Of a stretch of 64,000 nucleotides of DNA, positions 47,102-54,514 are shown in pieces (the stretch's first letter is position 1; each line of letters begins with the position of its first letter). The stretch is from Flavobacterium gyeonganense (GTDB taxonomy: Bacteria; Bacteroidota; Bacteroidia; Flavobacteriales; Flavobacteriaceae). A program made the translations under genes and the position numbers. Below the pieces are notes generated by a model, which saw only the letters and a program-made list of their open reading frames with translations, was not told the DNA's origin and made no database searches. The stretch spans positions 3,658,001 to 3,722,000 of the forward strand of contig NZ_CP121112.1 of the NCBI RefSeq assembly GCF_029625295.1, written 5' to 3'.

Positions 47102-48392
47102 TCTGTTAACATATTGGGAGCATTACAATAATGCTTTAGATGACAAACATCAAGACCTTTTTGACAAAAAGAAACCGTATGGTTCTAATTTTAAAAAACA
47201 AAGAGGTGAGGTGTCTTGTTTCTCTATTATTAAAAAAGAGGGTGTTTTTCACTTGAACACTTCTTATTGTATTGGTATCGATTGGATAGATGAAATCAAT
47301 GCTATCTATATCGAACCCAAGTTAAATGCAAATAACAAGAACGAGCCTGAAGAAATAGTAGAAATAAACTATTTACAAATGCTGTTTTCAGCCTTGCCCT
47401 ATATAGATTCACAAAAAGAGTTGGATGATCTATTTAAAATCAAGTGGGACAAACCACTCATTGAGATCCATCAAACCAAAGATCTACTTACTCCTCTTTT
47501 AGTAATCCAATACTTAAACTTCTTAAAAACTATAGTGCGCAAGGGATTAAAAAAATCGTATTACAAAGTCGAGCAAAATCTCAACAGCAAAGTAAAAGGG
47601 AAAGTCCTAGTAGGTCAAACAATCAAGCAAAACAGTCTAAAAAACAAACAGCTTTACACCTATTGTAGCTATGAAGAATTTGGTATAAATAATTTAGAAA
47701 ACAGACTCCTTAAAAAAGCTTTGATTTTCATCAAACGCTATTTACCCACATTTAAAAACATAAGCTCACAGTCATTTACTGCAGATCTGTTTAACTTTAT
47801 AACTCCTGCTTTTGAAAATGTATCCGAAGAGATAAACCTTAATGACATAAAATACAACAAACCGAATACATTTTACAAAGAATACACCGAAGCAACACGA
47901 TTAGCAAAATTGATCCTGAAAAGATTTGGATATAATATAGCCAATGTTGAAAAAGAGAATATTTCAACTCCTCCCTTTTGGATTGATATGAGTAAATTAT
48001 TCGAATACTACATATTAGGATTACTAAAAAAGCAGTATCCAAAAAAAGGAGAAGTACTATTCCAGTTCAAGTGTCATAAAGCACACGAAATAGATTACTT
48101 ACTAAATACGGTCGATTTAAAATTAGTAATCGACGCCAAGTACAAACCACAATACAAAACCATAAACGGTATTGATAAAGAAGATTTTAGACAAATCAGC
48201 GGCTATGCGCGACTAAAAAAAGTGTATGACAAATTGAAAGTAAACTACGATCAAAACATCAATTGTTTGATTATTTATCCGGATTTAGAAATTCAAAATA
48301 ATGATTTAAGTAATCCAACAGCCGAAAAGTATAAAATAGATAAATATGTTGGCTTTTATAAATTAGGGGTTAATCTGCCTATAGTTAAATAA
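47091..48392 (+). CDS. mcrC: McrC-like nuclease subunit of a type IV restriction system
   Basis: 433 residues read from TTG at 47091, overlapping the mcrB end by 11 bases; the next in-frame ATG is about 100 codons later, so TTG is preferred. The N-terminal part (CFSIIKKEGVFHLNTSYCIG) is the McrB-binding half. The C-terminal PD-(D/E)xK core is at D335 (HEIDYLLN) and D348-A-K350 (LVIDAKYKPQYK). It provides the cleavage activity. It is the last gene of the defence run; the next gene faces the other way. Confidence 0.9.
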   Translation: MVTNLLTYWEHYNNALDDKHQDLFDKKKPYGSNFKKQRGEVSCFSIIKKEGVFHLNTSYCIGIDWIDEINAIYIEPKLNANNKNEPEEIVEINYLQMLFSALPYIDSQKELDDLFKIKWDKPLIEIHQTKDLLTPLLVIQYLNFLKTIVRKGLKKSYYKVEQNLNSKVKGKVLVGQTIKQNSLKNKQLYTYCSYEEFGINNLENRLLKKALIFIKRYLPTFKNISSQSFTADLFNFITPAFENVSEEINLNDIKYNKPNTFYKEYTEATRLAKLILKRFGYNIANVEKENISTPPFWIDMSKLFEYYILGLLKKQYPKKGEVLFQFKCHKAHEIDYLLNTVDLKLVIDAKYKPQYKTINGIDKEDFRQISGYARLKKVYDKLKVNYDQNINCLIIYPDLEIQNNDLSNPTAEKYKIDKYVGFYKLGVNLPIVK

Positions 48393-48505
48393 AAGAAGTC
48401 TTTACATAGAGAAAATAGGTAGGGAGTGGAATAGAAAAAAAATATTAGAATAAAATGATACTGTCCTAAAATTTTAAAGGCTAGGTTAGAATTCCCCCAT
48501 TTCAA

Positions 48506-48856
48506 TCAGCTATTTTTATACAACTCAATTTTTCTCCCCTCAAAATCTTCAATTACAGCAATAAACCCAAACTCCGTTTGTGTGGGAGGTAATGCAAACA
48601 CCACTTCTAAGGCGGTTAATTTTTGAATTGTAGCCTCGAAGTTGTCAATACCGAATCCTAATCTTAGGTTTTTGTCTGCTTCGGTCTGGCTCTTTGTTAA
48701 AGGATAAATTTCTAAAACTGTTTTTCCGATAGTCGCACTATAATGAAAGGGAGAATTTCCGTGTTGGTGGTACTCAAAAGTCAACCCGAACAGGCTGTAA
48801 AAGTCGGATAGTTTTTTTGTATCGCTAGTTCTTAGAAATAATAGACGTATTTCCAT
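48506..48856 (-). CDS. VOC-superfamily (glyoxalase/bleomycin-resistance-like) protein
   Basis: 116 residues with two beta-alpha-beta-beta-beta units typical of the vicinal oxygen chelate fold (MEIRLLFLRTSDTKKLSDFY, then VIEDFEGRKIELYKNS). One metal-binding glutamate is likely in KIELY, and the N-terminal histidine position is replaced, so enzymatic activity is unsure. It may bind a small molecule such as an antibiotic. It is isolated after the defence island, facing it. Confidence 0.75.
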   Translation of the reverse strand: MEIRLLFLRTSDTKKLSDFYSLFGLTFEYHQHGNSPFHYSATIGKTVLEIYPLTKSQTEADKNLRLGFGIDNFEATIQKLTALEVVFALPPTQTEFGFIAVIEDFEGRKIELYKNS

Positions 48857-48890
48857 TTTATACTTTTGTTTTTTGAATTTTGCTGTTTGT

Positions 48891-48953
48891 AAGACTACTG
48901 TTGTCTTGCTGCCTGTGGTTTGGGCTGAATTGAGTTCTGTTTTCGGATTTGTC
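48891..48953 (+). repeat. Degenerate interspersed repeat, copy A
   Basis: Contains GCTGCCTGTGGTTTGGGCTG, then AATT and TTCTGTTTTCGGATTTG. It shares order and spacing with copies at about 50227-50296 and 50826-50887. The core GG(G/A)CTnAATTnA(G/A)T(C/T)C is an imperfect palindrome. The copy lies 35 bases upstream (minus strand) of the VOC gene. Confidence 0.5.
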
Positions 48954-49157
48954 TATAGATTATATTTATTATGCGGATTGCCTAAATCTTTTAAAGCAGT
49001 TGTTGCAGATCGTATTCGTTTTCAATTAATTCGATTAGTTTGGTTTGTATTTTCAGCAGGAATTTTTTTATTATTTGATTCTGTAAGTAATGAAAATTTC
49101 ATACTTACAAAGTATTCATAGTCATTATAATAGATAAGAATTTTTCGCCCCTGATGT

Positions 49158-49475
49158 CTAAATAAGTTCTACTATCCATTTTCTCCTCAATGAGCTGCAG
49201 TTCATAAAAACGTGATAGCTGATTGATAATCTTTTTTTCTCTTCAGGAGCATCTTCTGCTTCAATACTAAATGCATGATCCTTTAAGTAAAAACATTCTC
49301 TTAACGAATACAGGCATGATATGAGCCAGGCGAAAAAGATGATGTAAAGGTGAAACTTATTAAGGATCCATATTTGGTGTGTGTCGAACCAATTCGTAAA
49401 AAACAATAGGTACAAGCAGAACACTGACCATACAAATGTCAACACTATAAAATATCTATTGAAATGATTTGTCAT
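49158..49475 (-). CDS. Small membrane protein, unknown
   Basis: 105 residues with two hydrophobic segments (about 8-28 and 41-60) and a polar C-terminal part (FSIEAEDAPEEKKRLSISYH). No family recognised. The last 17 residues (FMNCSSLRRKWIVEL) look unlike the rest and may reflect a shifted end. One of three small membrane-protein genes in this stretch, all on the minus strand. Confidence 0.45.
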   Translation of the reverse strand: MTNHFNRYFIVLTFVWSVFCLYLLFFTNWFDTHQIWILNKFHLYIIFFAWLISCLYSLRECFYLKDHAFSIEAEDAPEEKKRLSISYHVFMNCSSLRRKWIVELI

Positions 49476-49569
49476 TGAATTTGTGTATATCCTTGATGAT
49501 AATTGGTGTTAGTATTTGCAGGCAACAGCTTTTGAGAAAGGTCTCTTTGGGAGCGGGAGAGATGGTATG

Positions 49570-50184
49570 TCAGCGGATGTTTTTTAATTCCCAATGTTTC
49601 ACTAAATAGTAATTCCAAATTCCTTTTTGTACTGTTATTTCTAATTTATAGTCTTTTGGATTACGATTGTAATTTTGCCGATTCGTTTCAGGACTAACTC
49701 TAAAAACTTCAGTTCTGTTTTTAAATTTAAAAGATACATCTGGATTTTTTTTGGTGTAAAACCCCGTTACATTGCAACTAATTATTTCTATGTTGTTTTT
49801 TTCTGCTTCTTTTTTATTTAAATAATTCCACGTCACACCTGCAATCTGTCCAAAACTTAAATATGAAACAAAAATTCCTTGCAACAAATAAAACCCAATC
49901 ACATATATTTTGGCATATGTTTCTTTGAAACCGGTATATTTTCTAATTAAAAAATCTTTTCTATAAATTCCAAAAAATAATACTCCAATGATTATCGGCA
50001 GCCAAAAAATATAAACATTATATCTTATATCGTGTCCAATTGTTTCGCTTTCAAAAAATATATAATTAAAAATAAAAAAAAATAAAGCTGATATTACAAG
50101 GACATAATGTATCCGGTCTATTTTTTTCTCTTTGTTTTTTAATTTTCTCTTTTCCGTTTTTTTTTTGTTTCGTTTTCCTCTCAA
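49570..50184 (-). CDS. Membrane protein, unknown
   Basis: 204 residues. The first 24 are almost half lysine and arginine (RGKRNKKKTEKRKLKNKEKK). Three hydrophobic segments (about 28-46, 54-74 and 89-112) are followed by a soluble C-terminal domain with beta character (VTGFYTKKNPDVSFKFKNRT). The basic head suggests a cytoplasmic N-terminus. No named family. Copy B of the interspersed repeat lies just upstream. Confidence 0.55.
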   Translation of the reverse strand: MRGKRNKKKTEKRKLKNKEKKIDRIHYVLVISALFFFIFNYIFFESETIGHDIRYNVYIFWLPIIIGVLFFGIYRKDFLIRKYTGFKETYAKIYVIGFYLLQGIFVSYLSFGQIAGVTWNYLNKKEAEKNNIEIISCNVTGFYTKKNPDVSFKFKNRTEVFRVSPETNRQNYNRNPKDYKLEITVQKGIWNYYLVKHWELKNIR

Positions 50185-50226
50185 AATATTGGATTTATTT
50201 GTATGTATTCACTTTTCTGTTCTTTG

Positions 50227-50296
50227 AAAATACCACTGAAGTTCTGCCTGCTGCCTCGGGTCCGGGACTAAATTAAATCCTATTTTCGGATTTTGT
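50227..50296 (+). repeat. Degenerate interspersed repeat, copy B
   Basis: Carries CTGCTGCCTCGGGTCCGGGA, then CTAAATT and TCCTATTTTCGGATTTTG, the clearest match to copy A over about 60 bases. It lies 43 bases upstream (minus strand) of the 204-residue gene. Confidence 0.5.
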
Positions 50297-50358
50297 TACC
50301 GGAGCAGATAGCGAAGAGGCGAAGCAAATCTTCATGGCGTGGGGGATCGGCATTAGTT

Positions 50359-50799
50359 TTAATTGGCATCTCTGTGTCTCCATATTTTTCGGCACAATTT
50401 GATTAATGCTGAAAAAAATAATCCAAAAAGGAAAATTACCAAGAATATAACGGGAAAGAAATCCCATTCGGTTTTTCTTTCTTTCTCGAATAAATTTATT
50501 ACAACTAAAATTCCAGTGAAAAATATAGCAAAGGCCATACTGTTAATCACATTTAGTGTAAAACTGTTTTCATTTCTTTTGATAATCCATTTGCCCAAAA
50601 TTATTTGGTATAAACTACAAAAGACTACAATTACAAATAAATATATTAAGTACACAATGCTGCTAATATGACAACTCTCGCAAGCCTCTAATTTTGGTTC
50701 AGGGAATAAATTTTGGGAGACGAAAAAGTATCCAATTGGAAGTGCGGCTGCAATTGTAATTGGCAGAACAGTTTCGAGTAAAATTTTAGATGGTTTCAT
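50359..50799 (-). CDS. Small membrane protein with a CxxCH motif
   Basis: 146 residues with about four hydrophobic segments (10-28, 47-68, 84-104 and 114-136). A CESCH sequence (C40, C43, H44) lies just after the first segment, on the likely outer side. CxxCH is the covalent haem c motif, but with a single site and no cytochrome context this may be chance or a metal site. It has no recognised family. Copy C of the interspersed repeat lies just upstream. Confidence 0.5.
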   Translation of the reverse strand: MKPSKILLETVLPITIAAALPIGYFFVSQNLFPEPKLEACESCHISSIVYLIYLFVIVVFCSLYQIILGKWIIKRNENSFTLNVINSMAFAIFFTGILVVINLFEKERKTEWDFFPVIFLVIFLFGLFFSALIKLCRKIWRHRDAN

Positions 50800-51216
50800 T
50801 TTTGTAGTAAGTTGATTATCAATTGCCCGTACCGTTTTTTTATTGCAGCAGTATTGGACTAAAATTAGTTCCTGTTTTTGGATTTACCAAATCATTAATG
50901 AATTGTATTATATCCGTACTGTAGTTGCGTTACAAAGCTTTATTTGTTTCAACATGTAAGCAGGTACTCATCGCAGCCGTTTTCCAAATGAAGCTGGATT
51001 TAAGTTGATGATTTCTTTTACCCCAAAATATTGTACGTTCACCTCAATTTATTGTTGGAGTTCCTGAATATATATAGTATTGCAGTTATACTTTTCCGGA
51101 ATATCATTGGTATAGCAGCCGTTTATTAGAGATAAAAAACCGCTATTCATTTTATTCGCTTTGAACCTTTTTTTAGAGACACATTACGCCATTACTAATT
51201 TAATTATACCTACACT
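50800..51216. other. Intergenic region with repeat copy C
   Basis: 417 bases between diverging genes. It contains repeat copy C (about 50826-50887): GCAGCAGTATTGGACTAAAA, then TTAGTTCCTGTTTTTGGATTT, whose core is close to the palindrome GGACTnAATTnAGTCC. The rest is AT-rich, with no ORF and no clear promoter pair. Confidence 0.5.
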
Positions 51217-52728
51217 ATGAAAACAAAAAAATATTTCTATCTCTGTTTAGGCATTATTGCCTTTTCCTGTTCTAAAGACAACGACAGCAATGATGATGAA
51301 ACCAACGTTACAACCAATACTCCTGTTACCATTAGTGCCACGACTGTAAAGGGAACAGCAGAAGGATCATTGGAGACCGGGGCAAATGAGGAAGATATAT
51401 TGGCTAATTCCACATTTACTTCTACGGTAAAAATAACATTTAGCGGTACAAGTGCGACGGTAGAAAATGCAGTAACAGGAGTAACCGTTACCACTTCCGG
51501 TGCAGATGTTACAGTGACCTCTACTGTTGCAGGAGTCGCTTATGAAGTAACCGGCACCACCACAGATGGGATGCTCAAAATTTATAGCGACAAAAAATAT
51601 AAGCTTACACTCAATGGCGTGTCGATCAAAAATAATGATGGACCGGCAATAAACATTCAGTCAGGCAAGCGTGCTTTTATTGTACTGAGCGGTACCAATG
51701 CCTTAGAGGATGGAGTAACTTATGCTACTTCTATCGAAGATCAAAAGGGAACTTTTTTTAGTGAAGGACAGCTTATTTTTTCAGGTTCTGGTACTCTAAA
51801 TATTGTTGGTAACAATAAACATGGTATTGCCGCTGATGATTATGTGCGTGTACAAAGCGGTACGATTAACATTACCAAAGCGGCTTCTGATGGGATTCAT
51901 ACCAATGATGCGGTTTATATCGACGGTGGTACTCTGAGCATTTTTGCGTCCAGTGACGGTATCGAAGCCGAAGAGGGGCATATTATCATCAATGGCGGAA
52001 CCATAACCGCTACTGTGGCTGATGACGGAATAGTGGCTTCATACGATACAGATGATACGATCGATCCTTATGTGGTGATCAATGGCGGTACTATTACCAT
52101 TACGACTACAGGCCAAGGCGGTGAAGGAATAGAGAGTAAAAGTACCCTGACCATCAATGATGGGACCATTTATGTCAAGGCTGTAGATGATGCCATCAAT
52201 GCCGGTGATGCGATTTATATTAATGGTGGAACTATTGTAGCCTACAGTACGACAAATGATGGTATTGATTCGAATGGTACACTGACCGTAACCGGCGGAA
52301 GAACCTTTGCTATAGGAGCTAAAAGCCCTGAAGAAGGTTTTGATTGTGATAACAACACGTTTAAAATTACCGGCGGACTGCTGATTGGCACCGGAGGAGC
52401 TACCAGTTCGCCAACTGCCAGCGTATCTACTCAGGCTTCTGCCATTTTGGGGAGTGGAAATGCGGGAACGATATTTAGTATATTAGATAGTGATAATGCA
52501 GAGGTAATGACGTTTAAATCGCCTGTGAGTTTTACTACATTGCTCTTGTCCGGCAGTAAATTCAGTTCTGGTAAAACCTATAAATTGGTTACGGTTTCAA
52601 CAGTGACCAGCGCTTCGGATTTTAACGGACTGTATCTGGGAGGAACATTTAGCAATCCTACGGTATCGTCAAGTTTTACACTGACCTCGATGGTGACCAA
52701 AATAGGAGGGAGCACCGGTCCGCGATAA
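51217..52728 (+). CDS. Lipoprotein with parallel beta-helix carbohydrate-binding domain (Cthe_2159/DUF4353-like)
   Basis: 503 residues. Signal peptide and lipobox (LCLGIIAFSCSKDNDSNDDE) indicate an outer-membrane or surface lipoprotein. From about residue 100 onward come repeated turns rich in Gly, Asp and Thr (GTINITKAASDGIHTNDAVY, IDGGTLSIFASSDGIEAEEG, IINGGTITATVADDGIVAS), the pattern of the Cthe_2159 polygalacturonate-binding beta-helix family. It probably binds acidic polysaccharide. No enzymatic residues are evident. It is monocistronic with a strong terminator. Confidence 0.85.
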   Translation: MKTKKYFYLCLGIIAFSCSKDNDSNDDETNVTTNTPVTISATTVKGTAEGSLETGANEEDILANSTFTSTVKITFSGTSATVENAVTGVTVTTSGADVTVTSTVAGVAYEVTGTTTDGMLKIYSDKKYKLTLNGVSIKNNDGPAINIQSGKRAFIVLSGTNALEDGVTYATSIEDQKGTFFSEGQLIFSGSGTLNIVGNNKHGIAADDYVRVQSGTINITKAASDGIHTNDAVYIDGGTLSIFASSDGIEAEEGHIIINGGTITATVADDGIVASYDTDDTIDPYVVINGGTITITTTGQGGEGIESKSTLTINDGTIYVKAVDDAINAGDAIYINGGTIVAYSTTNDGIDSNGTLTVTGGRTFAIGAKSPEEGFDCDNNTFKITGGLLIGTGGATSSPTASVSTQASAILGSGNAGTIFSILDSDNAEVMTFKSPVSFTTLLLSGSKFSSGKTYKLVTVSTVTSASDFNGLYLGGTFSNPTVSSSFTLTSMVTKIGGSTGPR

Positions 52729-52750
52729 CACAATAATTTTGACTATATGA

Positions 52751-52790
52751 AAACAAGTCTGTGCCTGATGAGGTACAGACTTGTTTTTGT
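52751..52790 (+). terminator. Terminator of the beta-helix lipoprotein gene
   Basis: Perfect stem of at least 10 bp (ACAAGTCTGT at 52753-52762, ACAGACTTGT at 52775-52784), 12-base loop, then TTTTGTTT. The 359-base gap up to the next gene holds this hairpin and a -7 box at 52961 but nothing else recognised. Confidence 0.85.
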
Positions 52791-52960
52791 TTATAAAAGG
52801 ATCATCCCTTTACTGTAAAATAGCATTAATCAAAAAATGTAATCTAATTTTTTTCAGGAAGAGGCATCGTATAATCTTAACGAAATCCTGTTCAAATCCT
52901 GCATAAACGACTCTATAGTACATAACTATAAACTTCTCAAACCCTCTAATAGTTTTTTAC

Positions 52961-52968
52961 TATATTTG
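52961..52968 (+). promoter_or_regulatory. Possible -7 box for the beta-propeller gene
   Basis: TATATTTG, 120 bases upstream of the start codon. No clear TTG partner at the usual distance was found. Confidence 0.35.
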
Positions 52969-53087
52969 GCATAGATATTGGTTTGTTGTTGGTTTTTAAT
53001 CAATCTGTATCGGGCTAATATTATAATTTAATATCCGATTTCCACTTTTAAATAATTGTCCCCAAATCGAAAATCAAAATTTAAAAA

Positions 53088-54296
53088 ATGAAACAAAAAC
53101 TTATCATTCTTCTGTTTGTATTTACTGTTATAAATGTATTTGGACAAGTACCTGTTACTTCAAAGCCAACTGAAACTATTAATCCTGCTAATACTATTTC
53201 AGCTGCTGTAGATGCTTTTAGTAATAAATCTGTAAGGCCGGTAAAAAAGGTTCCGTTAGACGAAGCTTTAATCCTGATTTATGATTACGACGGCACTCTT
53301 TTTACATTCGATTTAGAATCTGAAACAATTGCCTGGACTGTAAAAGCTACAGATTCTTTTACAGAGATGTGCGCAAACGGAGTGACACTTCTTGATGGGG
53401 TTTTATATGTTCCGTTTATCAACGGAGAAATTTTTGCGATTGATAATCAAACCGGAGAAATTTTTTGGAAGTCAAGATTAGGTGATAGTAAAGACCAAAT
53501 TATACTAAAAAATCAAATTCCGGTCATCAATAATGGCAAACTGTTTATAACGACTCAAAGTCCAAATAATAACATTTATGCCCTGAATGTAAAAGATGGC
53601 AGTTTAGCATGGGGCAACAAGTTAGAAGCTACCAATAACGATATGCCGGTTCTGTTTTTTGACAACAAAGTTTTTACTCAAAGCGCATCAAATGTGTATA
53701 GTTTTGATGCCAATACAGGAAAACTTCTTAGTCAAAAAAGCTTTGAAGGAGCCATTTTGGGAAAACCTGCCACCGATGGCGAAACTATATTTATAGCCAA
53801 TGAAAAAAATGCAGTTTATGCTTTAACGCCAGATAAATTAGATATTTTATGGGAATTTAAATTCGATGAAAATCAAAATAATGTAAGGCAACATATAGTG
53901 GGTAAAGACAAAAAAGTCTATTTTGCGGCACAAGGGGAGGAAGTTTCTTCTATATATGCTGTGGATGCTAAAACAGGAACTCAGTTATGGAAAACGGATT
54001 TTAAAGCCGATACTATTGCGTACATGATTGAAGAAAGTGATAACATTTGGGGATATACCCGAAAAGGAAAACTTTTTCAAATAGACTTGACGAACGGCGA
54101 AATAGCATTCGAAGTAAAACTAACCACCAGACCCATTTCAAATTTTGAATTTGCCAGCGATGATGAATCCTTGTTTTATTTTTCTGATGCTGCTTTAATT
54201 CAGTTTGAATTTAAAACAAAAGACGAAAACGAAGTTTACCTGCGGACTTCTATTAAAGACGACGCCTATAGCGCCTATGTGAAACTGATCCGATAA
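53088..54296 (+). CDS. Exported PQQ-like beta-propeller protein
   Basis: 402 residues with a signal peptide (IILLFVFTVINVFG). The body is a set of PQQ-enzyme-type repeats (AIDNQTGEIFWKSRLG, YALNVKDGSLAWG, YAVDAKTGTQLWKTDF), each a blade of a beta-propeller, related to BamB and quinoprotein folds. There are no dehydrogenase residues, so it is likely a scaffold or binding protein in the periplasm. It stands alone between two terminators. Confidence 0.8.
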   Translation: MKQKLIILLFVFTVINVFGQVPVTSKPTETINPANTISAAVDAFSNKSVRPVKKVPLDEALILIYDYDGTLFTFDLESETIAWTVKATDSFTEMCANGVTLLDGVLYVPFINGEIFAIDNQTGEIFWKSRLGDSKDQIILKNQIPVINNGKLFITTQSPNNNIYALNVKDGSLAWGNKLEATNNDMPVLFFDNKVFTQSASNVYSFDANTGKLLSQKSFEGAILGKPATDGETIFIANEKNAVYALTPDKLDILWEFKFDENQNNVRQHIVGKDKKVYFAAQGEEVSSIYAVDAKTGTQLWKTDFKADTIAYMIEESDNIWGYTRKGKLFQIDLTNGEIAFEVKLTTRPISNFEFASDDESLFYFSDAALIQFEFKTKDENEVYLRTSIKDDAYSAYVKLIR

Positions 54297-54305
54297 TAAA
54301 AAAGC

Positions 54306-54336
54306 TGTCTCTAGACTGCACCCAAAAGTTGAGACA
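54306..54336 (+). mobile_element. Possible solo insertion-sequence end
   Basis: TGCACCCAAAAGTTGAGACA at 54317-54336 resembles the terminal sequences of IS3-family elements (recalled pattern TGnACTGCACCCAAAAGTTGGACA-like, not searched). TGTCTC and GAGACA around it form a 6-bp inverted repeat. No transposase or second end is nearby. Confidence 0.3.
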
Positions 54337-54363
54337 AATTTATCATTAAGTTTGAAAATAATG

Positions 54364-54392
54364 AGCCCGATGTTGTATCGGGCTATTTTTTT
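54364..54392 (+). terminator. Terminator after the beta-propeller gene
   Basis: An 8-bp perfect stem AGCCCGAT / ATCGGGCT, 5-base loop, then A and seven T residues. Confidence 0.85.
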
Positions 54393-54467
54393 GATTAAGT
54401 TTTATTCGGGCTACAATTAAACAAATCAATTAACTAGCAACTTGAATTAATTAGTAACAAAATTATA

Positions 54468-54505
54468 AACCTCCAAAAATCAGATGACTTTGGAGGTTTT
54501 TGGTT
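54468..54505. terminator. Terminator of the serine hydrolase gene (probably bidirectional)
   Basis: A 10-bp stem AACCTCCAAA / TTTGGAGGTT with an 11-base loop, 17 bases past the hydrolase stop codon. The T-rich flank is stronger on the plus side, but the minus side also has TTTATAATTTT. Confidence 0.7.
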
Positions 54506-54514
54506 TTTCATTTT

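Noticed and set aside
48873-49121. An 82-residue plus-strand ORF
   Set aside because: It runs through repeat copy A and has no recognisable domain; codon use looks unlike the neighbours. A remnant is possible but not supported.
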